Of a stretch of DNA of 64,000 nucleotides, positions 51,325 to 60,987 are shown piece after piece. Positions within the stretch are counted from its first letter, which is position 1. Each line of letters begins with the position of its first letter. The stretch comes from CAIKBL01 sp964555355 (lineage in GTDB: Bacteria > Pseudomonadota > Gammaproteobacteria > Ga0077536): the NCBI GenBank assembly GCA_964555355.1, contig CAZKRY010000015.1, positions 81,128 through 145,127 of the forward strand, written 5' to 3'. Made by a program: the position numbers and the translations under genes. The notes under the pieces were generated by a model. It saw only the letters and a list, made by a program, of their open reading frames with translations, did no database searches and was not told the DNA's origin.

Positions 51325-52701
51325 CTACTCGCGACTCGCTTCTTTAATTTGCTTTGGATCGATACCGAGGCTGCGCAATTTTCGGTACAGGTGTGTGCGT
51401 TCGATGCCCACGCGCTCGGCGACTTTACTCACACTGCCGTCAAAAAGTTGCAGTTGATACTCGAGATACGCTTTCTCGAAACGCTCGCGCGCTTCGCGCA
51501 GCGGCAACTCAAACTCCGGATGCGCGATGTCGCCCTCGGCGGTTGGCCGCATGCCGGTCGCGTTGCTGATTTCGAGCGCTTCGATCTGCTCCGAATTGCC
51601 GAGAATGAACAGCCGTTGCACCAGATTTTTGAGTTCGCGCACGTTTCCGGGCCAACGGTAATCGCGTAGTCGCAATCGCGCTGCCGCCGAGAATTCGCGT
51701 CGTGGCAGTCCTTCGTGTTGCGCGAAATATTGCGTGTAGTGGACGAGCAAATCGTCCATGTCTTCCAAATGATCGCGCAGCGGCGGCACCACCAACGGCA
51801 CAACGTTCAAAAAATAGTAGAGATCGTCGCGGAAACGTCCGGCGGCGACTTCTGCGGCAAGATCCTTTTTGGTCGCCGCGATCACCCGTACATCGATGGC
51901 GACGGCTTCGCGGCCGCCGACGCGCAGCATCGACTGTTGTTCCAAGGCACTCAGCAACCGTGCCTGTGTCCCGAGATCCATGTCGGCGATGTCTTTGATG
52001 AGAATGGTGCCGCCGCTCGCCTGTTCGAGCGAGCCATACACCACCCGCTGGCCGTCCTCACTACCGAACAGTTCGCGATCCGGATTCTCCCGCGCCATGC
52101 TTGCGACATTGACCGCGATAAAAGGTCCGGCCGCGCGCGGGCTTTGCGCATGAATGTAACGCGCGAATACCTCTTTGCCGCCCCCCGATTCACCGGTAAT
52201 AAAAACTGCGGTTTTGTGTTGCGCGATACGCCGGCAATTCGCACGCAGGTTTTCCATCGCGCGGCTGCGTCCGATAGGTTCGGCGACGCCGGCCGCGGCA
52301 CGCCGCAAGCCGACGTTTTCCCGGTGCAAGCTCGCGTTTTCGAGTGCGCGCTGAATTGTCAATAAGAGCTTCGCGATCGATAACGGCTTTTCGATGAAGT
52401 CATAAGCCCCGAGGCGAGTTGCCTCCACCGCCGTTTCCACGGTGCCGTGGCCCGACATCATAATGACCGGCGCGTCGAGTGGACCGGCTTCCGACCACTC
52501 CTTTAAGAGCGCAATGCCATCAGTGTCCGGCATCCAAATGTCGAGCAGTACCAAATCGGGTCGCCGCGCCCGGCGTGCCTCGCGGGCCTGCGCCGCATTT
52601 TCAGCGACAGTCACCGTGAAGCCTTCGTCTTCTAGAATTTCTTTCAACAGGACGCGAATGTCCGGTTCATCATCAACGACCAAGATTTGCTGACGATTCA
52701 T
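51325..52701 (-). CDS. ntrX: NtrX-type response regulator with degenerate sigma-54 ATPase
   Basis: A 458-residue NtrC-family regulator. Receiver domain residues 1-120 have the phospho-acceptor Asp54 (LLDIWMPDTDG). The AAA+ domain has Walker A GESGGGKE (170-177), but after ELFGSEDG (210-217) the sigma-54-contacting GAFTGA loop is missing, and Walker B reads GTILIKDI (231-238) where DE is expected. A Fis-type helix-turn-helix is at the C-terminus (SKVAERVGIERTHLYRKLR). It overlaps ntrY by four bases. It probably regulates without classical sigma-54 activation. Confidence 0.9.
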   Translation of the reverse strand: MNRQQILVVDDEPDIRVLLKEILEDEGFTVTVAENAAQAREARRARRPDLVLLDIWMPDTDGIALLKEWSEAGPLDAPVIMMSGHGTVETAVEATRLGAYDFIEKPLSIAKLLLTIQRALENASLHRENVGLRRAAAGVAEPIGRSRAMENLRANCRRIAQHKTAVFITGESGGGKEVFARYIHAQSPRAAGPFIAVNVASMARENPDRELFGSEDGQRVVYGSLEQASGGTILIKDIADMDLGTQARLLSALEQQSMLRVGGREAVAIDVRVIAATKKDLAAEVAAGRFRDDLYYFLNVVPLVVPPLRDHLEDMDDLLVHYTQYFAQHEGLPRREFSAAARLRLRDYRWPGNVRELKNLVQRLFILGNSEQIEALEISNATGMRPTAEGDIAHPEFELPLREARERFEKAYLEYQLQLFDGSVSKVAERVGIERTHLYRKLRSLGIDPKQIKEASRE

Positions 52702-54956
52702 GATGCTTTCCTGTTAGTTTCTAGCGTCGAACCTAGCGCCGGTGTCTGGAGTGGCAAGCGGATGATGGCGGACGCGCCTGGGGATCCCAAATTGTTCTCC
52801 AAGGTCACCACGCCGCCGTGTTCCTCGACGATTTTCTTGACGATGGCGAGACCGAGTCCCGTGCCGCGCGTCTTATTCGTAACATACGGCTCGAAGGCCG
52901 TGCCAACAATATCTTCACGCATGCCTTCGCCAGCGTCGCTAATCCGAATTTCAAGCAATTGACCCGAGTCGGTGGCGAGTTCTCGGGTGGATACCTGGAT
53001 GCGCGGGACGACACCACCAACATGCGCCTCCAGCGCATTCTTGATGAGATTATTAAACACCTGACGGAAGCGGCTGGCATCCAACGACGCCGGCGGCAGC
53101 GTGTCCGACAACATGCACTCAAAAGCCGCATCGGGGTTGGCCGAGCGATAAAGATCGACCACCCCCTGCAGAAGTCGATTAACGTCCACCTGCTCCTGAT
53201 TGATGGTCGGCGGCCGGGCGTAATCACTGAAGGTGTTCACCATCGACTTCATGGTGTCGACTTGTTGCACGATGGTGCTGGTCAAGCGATCTAGGGTTTC
53301 GGCGTCCGCCGGCGGTAGTTTCGACAAATATTTTTGGCGTAAGCGTTCGGCGGACAATTGAATAGGCGTCAGCGGGTTTTTGATCTCATGCGCCAAGCGT
53401 CTAGCAACCTCCGACCACGCCGCATCGCGCTGGCCTTTGGCGAGCGCGGTGATATCGTCGAACACGACCACGTGCCCCGGATGGGCTGAATCGTCGGTGG
53501 TTAACACCGAGCCACGGCACATCAAAATGCGGCGTCCTTCGCGCGTAAAAATTTGGAACTCGCGTTGCCAACGCGGCGCGCCTTCGTCCAACAGCTGCGC
53601 CAATCCTTCTGTCAGGGGTCGCAAATGTTCGCGCCGCAGCGCCAAGTCATGCAACGGTGCGCCAATCAACGAACCGTCATGAAGGTTCAAAATTTGCGTG
53701 CCGCGATCATTTAACGTCGTGATGACGCGTGCGCCATCAAGCGCCAACACGCCCGAAGAAAGTTCGCTCAGTAAGGTATTCACATAACGATGCTGCGATT
53801 CCAATTCCGCGCGAGTGTTCGCAATCCGGCTGGTCATCGCGTTGAATGAGCTCACCAACAGGCCGATTTCATCGCTACTGGTGACCGGCAAAGTGGTCGT
53901 GTAATTTCCTTCGGCGACGGCCTGCGTTCCCGCCGCGAGAGCGCTGATCGGCGCCGCGAGTCGTCGCGCCGATACAAAGGCGGCCCAAGCCGCGACCGCC
54001 ATGCTCGACAGCAACACCAAGGTCAACGTCATCGCGAAACTCAACGTTAGTTTGTCGCGCAGGTAATCGAGTTCATTGTATTTGGCATACGCGCGCTGCA
54101 CGCTTTCCGCCAGCGAGTTCATGCGCGCCGAAAGCGGATAGAGTGCATGCAAGATGCGCTGTTCGTTGCCGACGCTGTCGCTCGGCACAGTGACCGCGAT
54201 CCGCACGAGCATGCCGCCACTCCCAAGCGGTTCGAGTCCGATATAGCTACTGCCTTGGCGCAATTGCAGCAATGCTGCGGGGGGGAGCTCAACCGGTACC
54301 AATTCGGTCCCGACGCCGCTCGATTCCAACACGTGACCTTGTGGGGTAACCAACGTGAGTTCATCGGCGCCGGCGCGTTGCCGCAGGAGGTCGAGATCGG
54401 TTGGGCTGGCGTCCCACGTATTGGCGACGATGGTGCTGCCGGGAGCGCGTAACGCATCGAGATCGAGCACCGCCATCGGCGCGGAGCCTTTGCCTAATTC
54501 TTCCGCCAAGTCGACCGTTTTGGCCAGTAGCTCGCGCATTCGCAAATCGAGCGCGTTTTTGCTTAGGTCGAGCGCATCATCGAGCGCGCGATCGATACGT
54601 ACATCGAACCAGCTATCCACCCCACGGCGTAGAAAGTCGAGCGAAAAGCCGTATAACACCAACAGCGGCAATAGCGACAACGCAAGAAAGATACCCAGCA
54701 TGCGCAGCGTAAGACGAGCACCTGCCTGTCTGCTTCGCAGCTGCGCCGCCAGTTGTTTCAAATTGATGACGAGTAGGACTGCAAAGCCGACGAGTCCCAA
54801 AAAATTGGTAATCAGTAACATCGAAAAAAGCGTGCCGAAGCGCTCGGAATTCTGTATGGCGGCGCTCATCAAGATGAGTGACGCGAGCAGCGAAAGGCTC
54901 AACAAAACGACCGCGCCGCCCATGGTCCAACGGCGAGTCACGGCATCAGCTTCCAT
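52698..54956 (-). CDS. ntrY: NtrY-type sensor histidine kinase
   Basis: A 752-residue membrane kinase. N-terminal transmembrane helices (about 12-35, 44-65, 85-108) precede a large extracytoplasmic domain, a further helix near 305-330, then HAMP (RRLAAPISALAAGTQAVAEGN), PAS, HisKA with His near 522 (RRLAHEIKNPLTPIQLSAERL in segments) and HATPase (NLIKNALEAH, DAGEGM, GTGLGLAIVKKIVEEHGG). The architecture is that of NtrY. It overlaps ntrX by four bases and the DUF4390 gene by 19. The signal is unknown; NtrYX pairs are linked to nitrogen, redox and envelope control. Confidence 0.93.
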   Translation of the reverse strand: MEADAVTRRWTMGGAVVLLSLSLLASLILMSAAIQNSERFGTLFSMLLITNFLGLVGFAVLLVINLKQLAAQLRSRQAGARLTLRMLGIFLALSLLPLLVLYGFSLDFLRRGVDSWFDVRIDRALDDALDLSKNALDLRMRELLAKTVDLAEELGKGSAPMAVLDLDALRAPGSTIVANTWDASPTDLDLLRQRAGADELTLVTPQGHVLESSGVGTELVPVELPPAALLQLRQGSSYIGLEPLGSGGMLVRIAVTVPSDSVGNEQRILHALYPLSARMNSLAESVQRAYAKYNELDYLRDKLTLSFAMTLTLVLLSSMAVAAWAAFVSARRLAAPISALAAGTQAVAEGNYTTTLPVTSSDEIGLLVSSFNAMTSRIANTRAELESQHRYVNTLLSELSSGVLALDGARVITTLNDRGTQILNLHDGSLIGAPLHDLALRREHLRPLTEGLAQLLDEGAPRWQREFQIFTREGRRILMCRGSVLTTDDSAHPGHVVVFDDITALAKGQRDAAWSEVARRLAHEIKNPLTPIQLSAERLRQKYLSKLPPADAETLDRLTSTIVQQVDTMKSMVNTFSDYARPPTINQEQVDVNRLLQGVVDLYRSANPDAAFECMLSDTLPPASLDASRFRQVFNNLIKNALEAHVGGVVPRIQVSTRELATDSGQLLEIRISDAGEGMREDIVGTAFEPYVTNKTRGTGLGLAIVKKIVEEHGGVVTLENNLGSPGASAIIRLPLQTPALGSTLETNRKAS

Positions 54957-55495
54957 TCATGGCGCTCGCTTTTAAGATGCCAACTGGGTGACACATAGGC
55001 GATGGGACGTAACGGCGCGGGCAACGCTTCGATGTCAAGTCGCGCGCGCAAGCTGCCATACGCGGTGCGGTCGGACGGCAAGGCAACTTCGGTCGCGATC
55101 GAGACCTCGCGCAGTTTGCCGAGAGCATCCAATGCCTCGTCCAACGAGGACTGAGAATTGGCACGCTCGCTGACCAAGTCAGTCACCACAAAGCTTTCCG
55201 CAAGCGCATGGCGGGCGAGTCGATAAGTCCGGCGCAGCTTCAGAAAGCAATCGTCCCAGAGCAACTTACGTGGTATGCACAGCGCGAAATCGAAAGCGAA
55301 ATCGAGCGGAACGCCACTTACCACCGCTTCCCGAACCGTCGGCGCGAGTTCGATCGAGGCATCGACATTCACGTAGTAAAAACCCTCGCTGAGTTGTCCG
55401 GAAACTTTATCGATCGCGAATTCATCGGCCCACGCTCGCGTTCCAAGCACAAGCGCAAAAAGACACAACCAGTCTCGCCTATGGAGGACCTTCAT
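54938..55495 (-). CDS. DUF4390 domain protein
   Basis: A 185-residue exported protein with a signal peptide (residues 1-23, cleavage near AWA). The body matches DUF4390, found in beta- and gammaproteobacteria between rsmB and ntrY, as here. Function unknown; a periplasmic partner of the NtrY sensor is an obvious but unproven idea. The ATG makes an ATGA overlap with rsmB; a longer frame upstream is not supported. The C-terminus overlaps ntrY by 19 bases. Confidence 0.85.
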   Translation of the reverse strand: MKVLHRRDWLCLFALVLGTRAWADEFAIDKVSGQLSEGFYYVNVDASIELAPTVREAVVSGVPLDFAFDFALCIPRKLLWDDCFLKLRRTYRLARHALAESFVVTDLVSERANSQSSLDEALDALGKLREVSIATEVALPSDRTAYGSLRARLDIEALPAPLRPIAYVSPSWHLKSERHEWKLMP

Positions 55496-56802
55496 GTGTC
55501 TTGGGATCCAGTGTTTTCGAGTAGCGCAAAATAGAATCCATCCATATCGTGTTGTCCCGGTAGCACTTGACGACCAAAACGGGTGGGATGTCCCCAAGCA
55601 ACGTCAAGCGCTCGAACGCGTACCCCCGGCGGGGCGCTCGCGAGAAACTCAGCAATGACTTCATCGTTCTCCTGCCTGAAAACCGAGCAGGTGACATACA
55701 GTAGCCTACCGCCCGCGGCAAGTTTCGGCCACAACGCCGCGAGGATCTCCATTTGGCGTTGCGCCGCAAGCGCGACGGCTGCGGGTGATCGATGAAATTT
55801 GATATCCGGATGACGCCGCACGACGCCACTAGCGCTGCACGGCGCGTCGAGCAAGATGCGCTGAAAGCGCGCAGGTGACACTAACTCGCGAGCATCGGCA
55901 TGCGCGATTTCGCAGTCAAGTTGAAGTCGTTGAAGGGTTGCGCGTAGTTCGGCAAGACGTGGCGCCTTGTTATCGGTGGCGAGGAGCCGCAGGGTTGGAT
56001 GACATTCCAATAAGTGCGCCGTTTTACCGCCAGGCGCCGCGCACGCATCGAGGACGGTATCGCTTGGTGCACAGTCGAGCAGCAACGCCGCGAGTTGCGC
56101 TGCTTCGTCTTGCAATGACACCGTCCCTTGTGCAAAACCTGGCAGTGCCTCAACCCGGCATGGCGCCGCGAGCACGATGCCGTCCGGTGAAAACGACGTC
56201 GGCACACCCGCCAATCCGCAAGCTTGCAATTGGCGTAAGTAGTCATCGCGCGATTGCCGCAGGCGATTGACGCGTAGAACCAACGGCGGGTGCTGATTAT
56301 TGGCGCTTAGGATGTTCGACCACTCATCCGGCCAATCGCCGCGAAGCCGCTCGATAAACCAGGTGGGATGCTCATAACTCGTTTCCTCGGTGGCGGCGGG
56401 TGCATTGGAAGGCTTGGCAAAAAAACGTTGCGCATTGCGTAAGGCGGCGTTAACCAATCCCTTGGCCCACGGGCGCTTAAGCTCATCGCATGCGGCGACA
56501 TGCAAATCGACGCTTGCATAGCTCGGCGTTGCCATGTAGCGAAGTTCATGTAACCCCGACAATAACAGCATTCGGATCGGTAAATCTTTTTTGCGCAGCG
56601 GCTTACGCAAAAAGCGCACGATCAAGGCGTCGAGCGAATAGTAGCGGCGCATCACGCCGTACACGGATTCCTGTAAAAAAGCGATGTCGGATGACGCACC
56701 CAGTGTCGCGCCCGCTTGCGACACCGCCTGATCTAGCCGCTGCCCTTGCGCGAGAATAGCTTCCAAGCTTGCGGCAATCGCGGCACGCAGAGTCGCGCTC
56801 AT
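55492..56802 (-). CDS. rsmB: RsmB, 16S rRNA (cytosine-967-C5)-methyltransferase
   Basis: A 436-residue SAM enzyme that methylates C967 of 16S rRNA. An N-terminal NusB-like domain (1-130) is followed by the NSUN methyltransferase core: DACAAPGGKTAHLLE binds SAM, LLDAPCSASGVVRRHPDI holds one catalytic cysteine and LLYVTCSVFRQEN the other. The ATG giving MSATLRAAIA is chosen by homology. fmt lies 4 bases upstream in the same operon. Confidence 0.96.
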   Translation of the reverse strand: MSATLRAAIAASLEAILAQGQRLDQAVSQAGATLGASSDIAFLQESVYGVMRRYYSLDALIVRFLRKPLRKKDLPIRMLLLSGLHELRYMATPSYASVDLHVAACDELKRPWAKGLVNAALRNAQRFFAKPSNAPAATEETSYEHPTWFIERLRGDWPDEWSNILSANNQHPPLVLRVNRLRQSRDDYLRQLQACGLAGVPTSFSPDGIVLAAPCRVEALPGFAQGTVSLQDEAAQLAALLLDCAPSDTVLDACAAPGGKTAHLLECHPTLRLLATDNKAPRLAELRATLQRLQLDCEIAHADARELVSPARFQRILLDAPCSASGVVRRHPDIKFHRSPAAVALAAQRQMEILAALWPKLAAGGRLLYVTCSVFRQENDEVIAEFLASAPPGVRVRALDVAWGHPTRFGRQVLPGQHDMDGFYFALLENTGSQDT

Positions 56803-56806
56803 GGAG

Positions 56807-57757
56807 TCATGATGTGAACAATTTGCGGCCGTAGCCGTTGGCGAATTCTTGCGCGGACATGGGACGCTTACCCACGGGTTGAACACGCAGGAGACGCAAT
56901 ATTCCATCGCCGGTCGTCACATCGATGCCGGTGCCGGAGAGGGCGATGACAACGCCAGGTTCCTCGACGCGCGTCGTCGGCAGTGCGGTTGCCTCGAGCA
57001 CGGCAAACGTCACACCAAGGCTGGTCGTGATGGCAAGCGGCGTCGGGTTTAGCGCACGAACCTGTCTGGCGAGCACCGTCGCCGGTGACGCCCACACGAG
57101 TTCGCGATCGGCGGCGGTGATTTTCGCCGCATAAGTCACCGCAGCCGAATCCTGCGGCACGGCGACGGCGCGGCCGGCATCAAGGGCGTGCACCACCTGC
57201 AGTAAGGACTGCGCGCCGAGTTGCGCGAGGCGTTCGCGCAGCGAACCGCCCGTATCGGTTTCGAGTATGTCGCACGACGAAGCGCAATAAACCGGGCCTG
57301 CGTCGAGTTCGCGCACGACCTGCATAATTGACACTCCCGTGCGCGAATCGCCAGCCATCAATGCGCGTTCAATGGGCGCCGCGCCCCGCCAGCGCGGTAA
57401 CAACGAGGCATGCACGTTAACCGCGCCCAAGCGCGGGATAGCCAGGGCAGCCTCCGGCAGAATGACGCCGTACGCAACGACCACGAGCAAATCGGGCTCA
57501 AGGGCGCGCAGTGATGCGAGTGTCGTCGCCGTGCGCCAACTTTCCGGTTGCTCCACCGGAATTTCATGGGCGAGAGCGAGCGTTTTAATTGGCGAGGCGC
57601 TCAGCTTACGTCCGCGGCCGGCCGGTCGGTCGGGTTGGGTGTAGACCGCGCAAACCTTACAGTGCGGCTCTTCAATCAGCATGCGCAACGCGGGTTCTGC
57701 AAACGCGGGTGTCCCCGCGAAAACGACTCGCAAGTGGTTGGGCAAAGGTTGATTCAA
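56807..57757 (-). CDS. fmt: Methionyl-tRNA formyltransferase
   Basis: A 316-residue enzyme that formylates initiator Met-tRNA with 10-formyl-THF. VVFAGTPAFAEPALRML is the N-terminal Rossmann start, HASLLPRWRGAAPIERA carries the folate-site loop, and the catalytic Asn and His lie in this region. The C-terminal OB-fold tRNA-binding domain spans about 205-310. Downstream of def by 35 bases, the usual def-fmt pair. Confidence 0.96.
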   Translation of the reverse strand: MNQPLPNHLRVVFAGTPAFAEPALRMLIEEPHCKVCAVYTQPDRPAGRGRKLSASPIKTLALAHEIPVEQPESWRTATTLASLRALEPDLLVVVAYGVILPEAALAIPRLGAVNVHASLLPRWRGAAPIERALMAGDSRTGVSIMQVVRELDAGPVYCASSCDILETDTGGSLRERLAQLGAQSLLQVVHALDAGRAVAVPQDSAAVTYAAKITAADRELVWASPATVLARQVRALNPTPLAITTSLGVTFAVLEATALPTTRVEEPGVVIALSGTGIDVTTGDGILRLLRVQPVGKRPMSAQEFANGYGRKLFTS

Positions 57758-57792
57758 AGGCGTTGGTGCGGCGTGCCGAGTCGGCGTCGATG

Positions 57793-58293
57793 CTACGCGG
57801 TACGGCTCAGTTTTTCGAATTTTTTGCGGATCCGCTGGCGTTTCAGCTCGGACAGTTTGTCGACAAAGAGCTTGCCTTCGAGGTGATCCATTTCGTGCTG
57901 GATGCAGACCGCCAACAGCTCAGAGGCTTCCAAGGTAAATTCATTTCCATGCGCGTCTTGCGCCTCGACGCTGATTTGACTCGGTCGACTAACGTTTTCA
58001 TAGATTTCGGGGACCGATAAACAACCTTCTTCGGTGCGAATCTGCCCTTCGGCGCGCAGCAGCCGTGGGTTAATGAGGCAATAAGGTTGGTTTTGCTCGG
58101 CTGACACGTCAACGACGATGATCCGCTGGTGCACGTTGACCTGGGTTGCCGCGAGACCGATGCCAGGTGCCTGGTACATGGTCTCGAAAAGCGAATCGAC
58201 CAAGGTTTGCGTCGACGCATCAAATACGGCAACTGGCTTCGCCACGATCCGCAGGCGAGGGTCCGGAAAATGTAGGATTGTAAGAAGTGCCAT
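57793..58293 (-). CDS. def: Peptide deformylase
   Basis: A 166-residue metalloenzyme that removes the N-formyl group from nascent proteins. All three motifs are present: GIGLAATQV (44-52), EGCLSVP with metal ligand Cys91, and HEMDHLEG with His133 and His137. I start at MALLTILHFPD, as in homologues; a longer frame from 58344 is not conserved. It is the first gene of the minus-strand operon and divergent from the lysM gene. Confidence 0.97.
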   Translation of the reverse strand: MALLTILHFPDPRLRIVAKPVAVFDASTQTLVDSLFETMYQAPGIGLAATQVNVHQRIIVVDVSAEQNQPYCLINPRLLRAEGQIRTEEGCLSVPEIYENVSRPSQISVEAQDAHGNEFTLEASELLAVCIQHEMDHLEGKLFVDKLSELKRQRIRKKFEKLSRTA

Positions 58294-58444
58294 CAGTAAA
58301 GCGCGCCTGTGATATGCAGAGAATAGGTTGAAGTGCACTGCCAATCAATCGGTTACAAGCGCCCCCGCAAGGCATCCGTGACTGTATCGTATTTTTTTTG
58401 CATTCTGCTAGACTACATTAAGGAGTCACGATAAGAGTCTTGAT

Positions 58445-59617
58445 ATGCTTGGGAAAAATATTCTCGCGGCCGTCCTCACGATAGGCCTCTGCATAAGTGC
58501 GATCGCGGACGAGATCGTGCTGAACCCCAACCATCCAAGCCGTTATACGGTGGTTAAAGGCGACACCTTGTGGGACATCGCCGGAAAGTTTTTGCGCTAT
58601 CCGTGGCAGTGGCCGGAAATTTGGGAAGTCAATCAACAGATTGAAAATCCTCATCTTATCTACCCAGGCGATGAGCTCTCGTTAACTTATAAAGACGGCC
58701 GGCCGCTCCTCGGCTTGACCCGGGGCCGATTAGTCAAACTATCTCCCGGGGTGCGCGAATATCAGCGCGATAACGCCATACCGCCGATCCCCCTCGATGC
58801 GATCCAGCAGTTTTTGAGCCGCCCGCGCGTGGTTTCCAAAGCGGAGATCGATGCCGCGGCCTATGTTGTTGGGAGCCAAGACGAACACTTGGCCTCCGGG
58901 CCCGGCCAAAAAATTTATTTGCGTGGAATCAGTAACGAAACCACGAATCGGTACTCCGTCTTTCGCCCCGGCAACGCCTATATCGATCCCGATACCAACG
59001 CGACATTAGGCTACGAAGCGCTACATATTGCCGACGTACTGATTAACAAATTCGGCGATCCGGCCACGGCAGTCGTGACGCGCGCCGATCGGGAAATCGT
59101 CAAGGGAGATCGTTTACTTCCGCAGGAGCAGGACGAATACCCCGAGTTCATCCCGCATGCGCCGCCTGGACCGATTGATGGTCGCATCATCGCGGTCGTC
59201 GACGGGGTCTCGCAAATTGGTCAGTACAACGTCGTGGTGTTGAACAAGGGCATCGCGGACGGTCTCGAACCGGGACATGTCCTGGCGATACACCAAAGTG
59301 GCGAACTGGTGCGCGATAAGCTAGGGACCGAACAGGCTGCGATACAGCGCTTGGAAGATTTTCGACGCGCCGAAGCCGAAAATCCCTCCACCGTTGGGCG
59401 TTTTTTTGACGGCGTTGCGAATGATTTGCGTGAAACCAAAATTGCAGTGGACAAAGCACTGGGAGAGCCTGTGGGCGGCACGCCGGTCATGGTTCAACTC
59501 CCCGAGGAACGCGCGGGCGAACTGCTGGTTTTCCGCACTTTTGAAAATGTCAGCTTTGCGCTGGTGATGAATACTCAGCGCCCGGTTCACGTCGAGGATT
59601 TCGTGCGGAATCCATAA
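58445..59617 (+). CDS. LysM peptidoglycan-binding domain protein
   Basis: A 390-residue exported protein with a signal peptide (residues 1-21) and one LysM domain (YTVVKGDTLWDIAGKFLRYPWQWPEIWE in segments, about 32-80). The long C-terminal part (up to 390) is family-specific and has no known catalytic motif. Members sit next to dprA and def throughout gammaproteobacteria and probably bind peptidoglycan. An AAGAG lies 7 bases before the ATG. Confidence 0.88.
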   Translation: MLGKNILAAVLTIGLCISAIADEIVLNPNHPSRYTVVKGDTLWDIAGKFLRYPWQWPEIWEVNQQIENPHLIYPGDELSLTYKDGRPLLGLTRGRLVKLSPGVREYQRDNAIPPIPLDAIQQFLSRPRVVSKAEIDAAAYVVGSQDEHLASGPGQKIYLRGISNETTNRYSVFRPGNAYIDPDTNATLGYEALHIADVLINKFGDPATAVVTRADREIVKGDRLLPQEQDEYPEFIPHAPPGPIDGRIIAVVDGVSQIGQYNVVVLNKGIADGLEPGHVLAIHQSGELVRDKLGTEQAAIQRLEDFRRAEAENPSTVGRFFDGVANDLRETKIAVDKALGEPVGGTPVMVQLPEERAGELLVFRTFENVSFALVMNTQRPVHVEDFVRNP

Positions 59618-59730
59618 CGCAACCGTCCGCATCGGTTAGAAATCGAGCTGCCCTGGGCTACGCCTAATGGCATAATAGATTGCGCGTGCAGGACGCACGC
59701 GCAGACTCTGAGCTGAAAGGACGCACAGGT

Positions 59731-60840
59731 ATGGATACCGAAATGCTGCGGTGTGCGCTTGCGATGCACGCCGCGGGTTACTTGAGTCCCGCCAAGTTAA
59801 CACGCGAATTTGTGGCGCTCTCTCGCGAAGGCGGAGCGGGTGGTGCACTAACCAGGTTCGTGGAGCGAGGAATCGGGTCCGCCCGTATGGCGTGGGAGGC
59901 AGCCGAACGAGCGCTCAACTGGCGCGCGCAATCCCCGCAGCATGCGATTCTCACCGTGGATGATCCGCGCTATCCGCGGTTACTCAAACATATCGACGAC
60001 CCGCCGCCACTGCTGTTTGTGACAGGAGATTGGGCTGCAATACAGCGTCCTGCACTTGCCATCGTGGGCGCGCGCGCGGCGTCAGCGAGTGCCCGCGATT
60101 CGGCTTTTTCCTTGGCTAAAAATCTCGGCGTTGCCGGGTTCTGCATCGCAAGCGGTCTCGCCCGCGGAATTGACGCAGCCGCGCATCGCGGTGCTTTGGC
60201 AAGCCCGAGCCCGACGCTCGCGGTGCTCGGCAATGGACTTATCCGCATCTACCCGCCAGAGAATCAAGCGCTCGCGGACACGATCCAGGCGCGGGGTGCG
60301 CTAATCAGCGAGTGCCCGCTCGAAGCGCCCCCATTGGCACTGCACTTTCCGTTGCGAAATCGAATCATTGCCGGTTTGAGTGTGGGCGTCGTGGTCGTCG
60401 AAGCAGGTTTGAAAAGCGGCTCGCTCATCACGGCGCGCCTCGCTTTAGAGCAGGGGCGCGAGGTCTTCGCGATGCCTGGCTCAATTCACAATCCACTTTG
60501 CAAAGGTACTCACGCGTTGATTAGGCAGGGCGCCACTTTGATCAGTGAAGCCGGCGAAGTGATTCAGGAACTACCGCACTACCTAACCAAAAATTGTCAG
60601 ATCGATGAAGCGGTTACTCACGATCCGAGGACGCGCACGGAGCCCCGCGAGTTAGCGCCAGACGCGGCGCAAATCATGGCCGCGTGCGGGTACGACACAG
60701 TTTCGCTCGATGCGCTGTGTGCGCGAACCGGATTGACGGTCGGAAGGGTTTCATCCATCCTGTTGCCGCTAGTCCTGTCCGGTGACATACGCGAACTCCC
60801 CGGCGGATTATTCGAGCGTGCCGGTGAACACGACCGTTAA
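59731..60840 (+). CDS. dprA: DprA, DNA-processing protein
   Basis: A 369-residue Rossmann-fold protein that binds incoming single-stranded DNA and loads RecA during natural transformation. The core is seen at AIVGARAASASARDSAF, GLARGIDAAAHRGAL, SECPLEAPPLALHFPLRNRIIAGLS and ALEQGREVFAMPGSI, in segments. A C-terminal winged-helix (about 310-365) is present. The ATG is chosen because AAGGA lies 8 bases before it. The smg (DUF494) gene usual between dprA and topA is missing. Confidence 0.94.
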   Translation: MDTEMLRCALAMHAAGYLSPAKLTREFVALSREGGAGGALTRFVERGIGSARMAWEAAERALNWRAQSPQHAILTVDDPRYPRLLKHIDDPPPLLFVTGDWAAIQRPALAIVGARAASASARDSAFSLAKNLGVAGFCIASGLARGIDAAAHRGALASPSPTLAVLGNGLIRIYPPENQALADTIQARGALISECPLEAPPLALHFPLRNRIIAGLSVGVVVVEAGLKSGSLITARLALEQGREVFAMPGSIHNPLCKGTHALIRQGATLISEAGEVIQELPHYLTKNCQIDEAVTHDPRTRTEPRELAPDAAQIMAACGYDTVSLDALCARTGLTVGRVSSILLPLVLSGDIRELPGGLFERAGEHDR

Positions 60841-60987
60841 GGCGTCGCCACCCCCACCATCGCACCCTCTAATCTCATTCGATTGAATGCCACTTCTCGG
60901 ATTGAGGCGCAATCCTGAAAGCAATTTGGGCGTAACACGGGAAAGCGCAGGGGCGGGTGTTGCGGAAGATTAAATGTTGAAGGTCGC

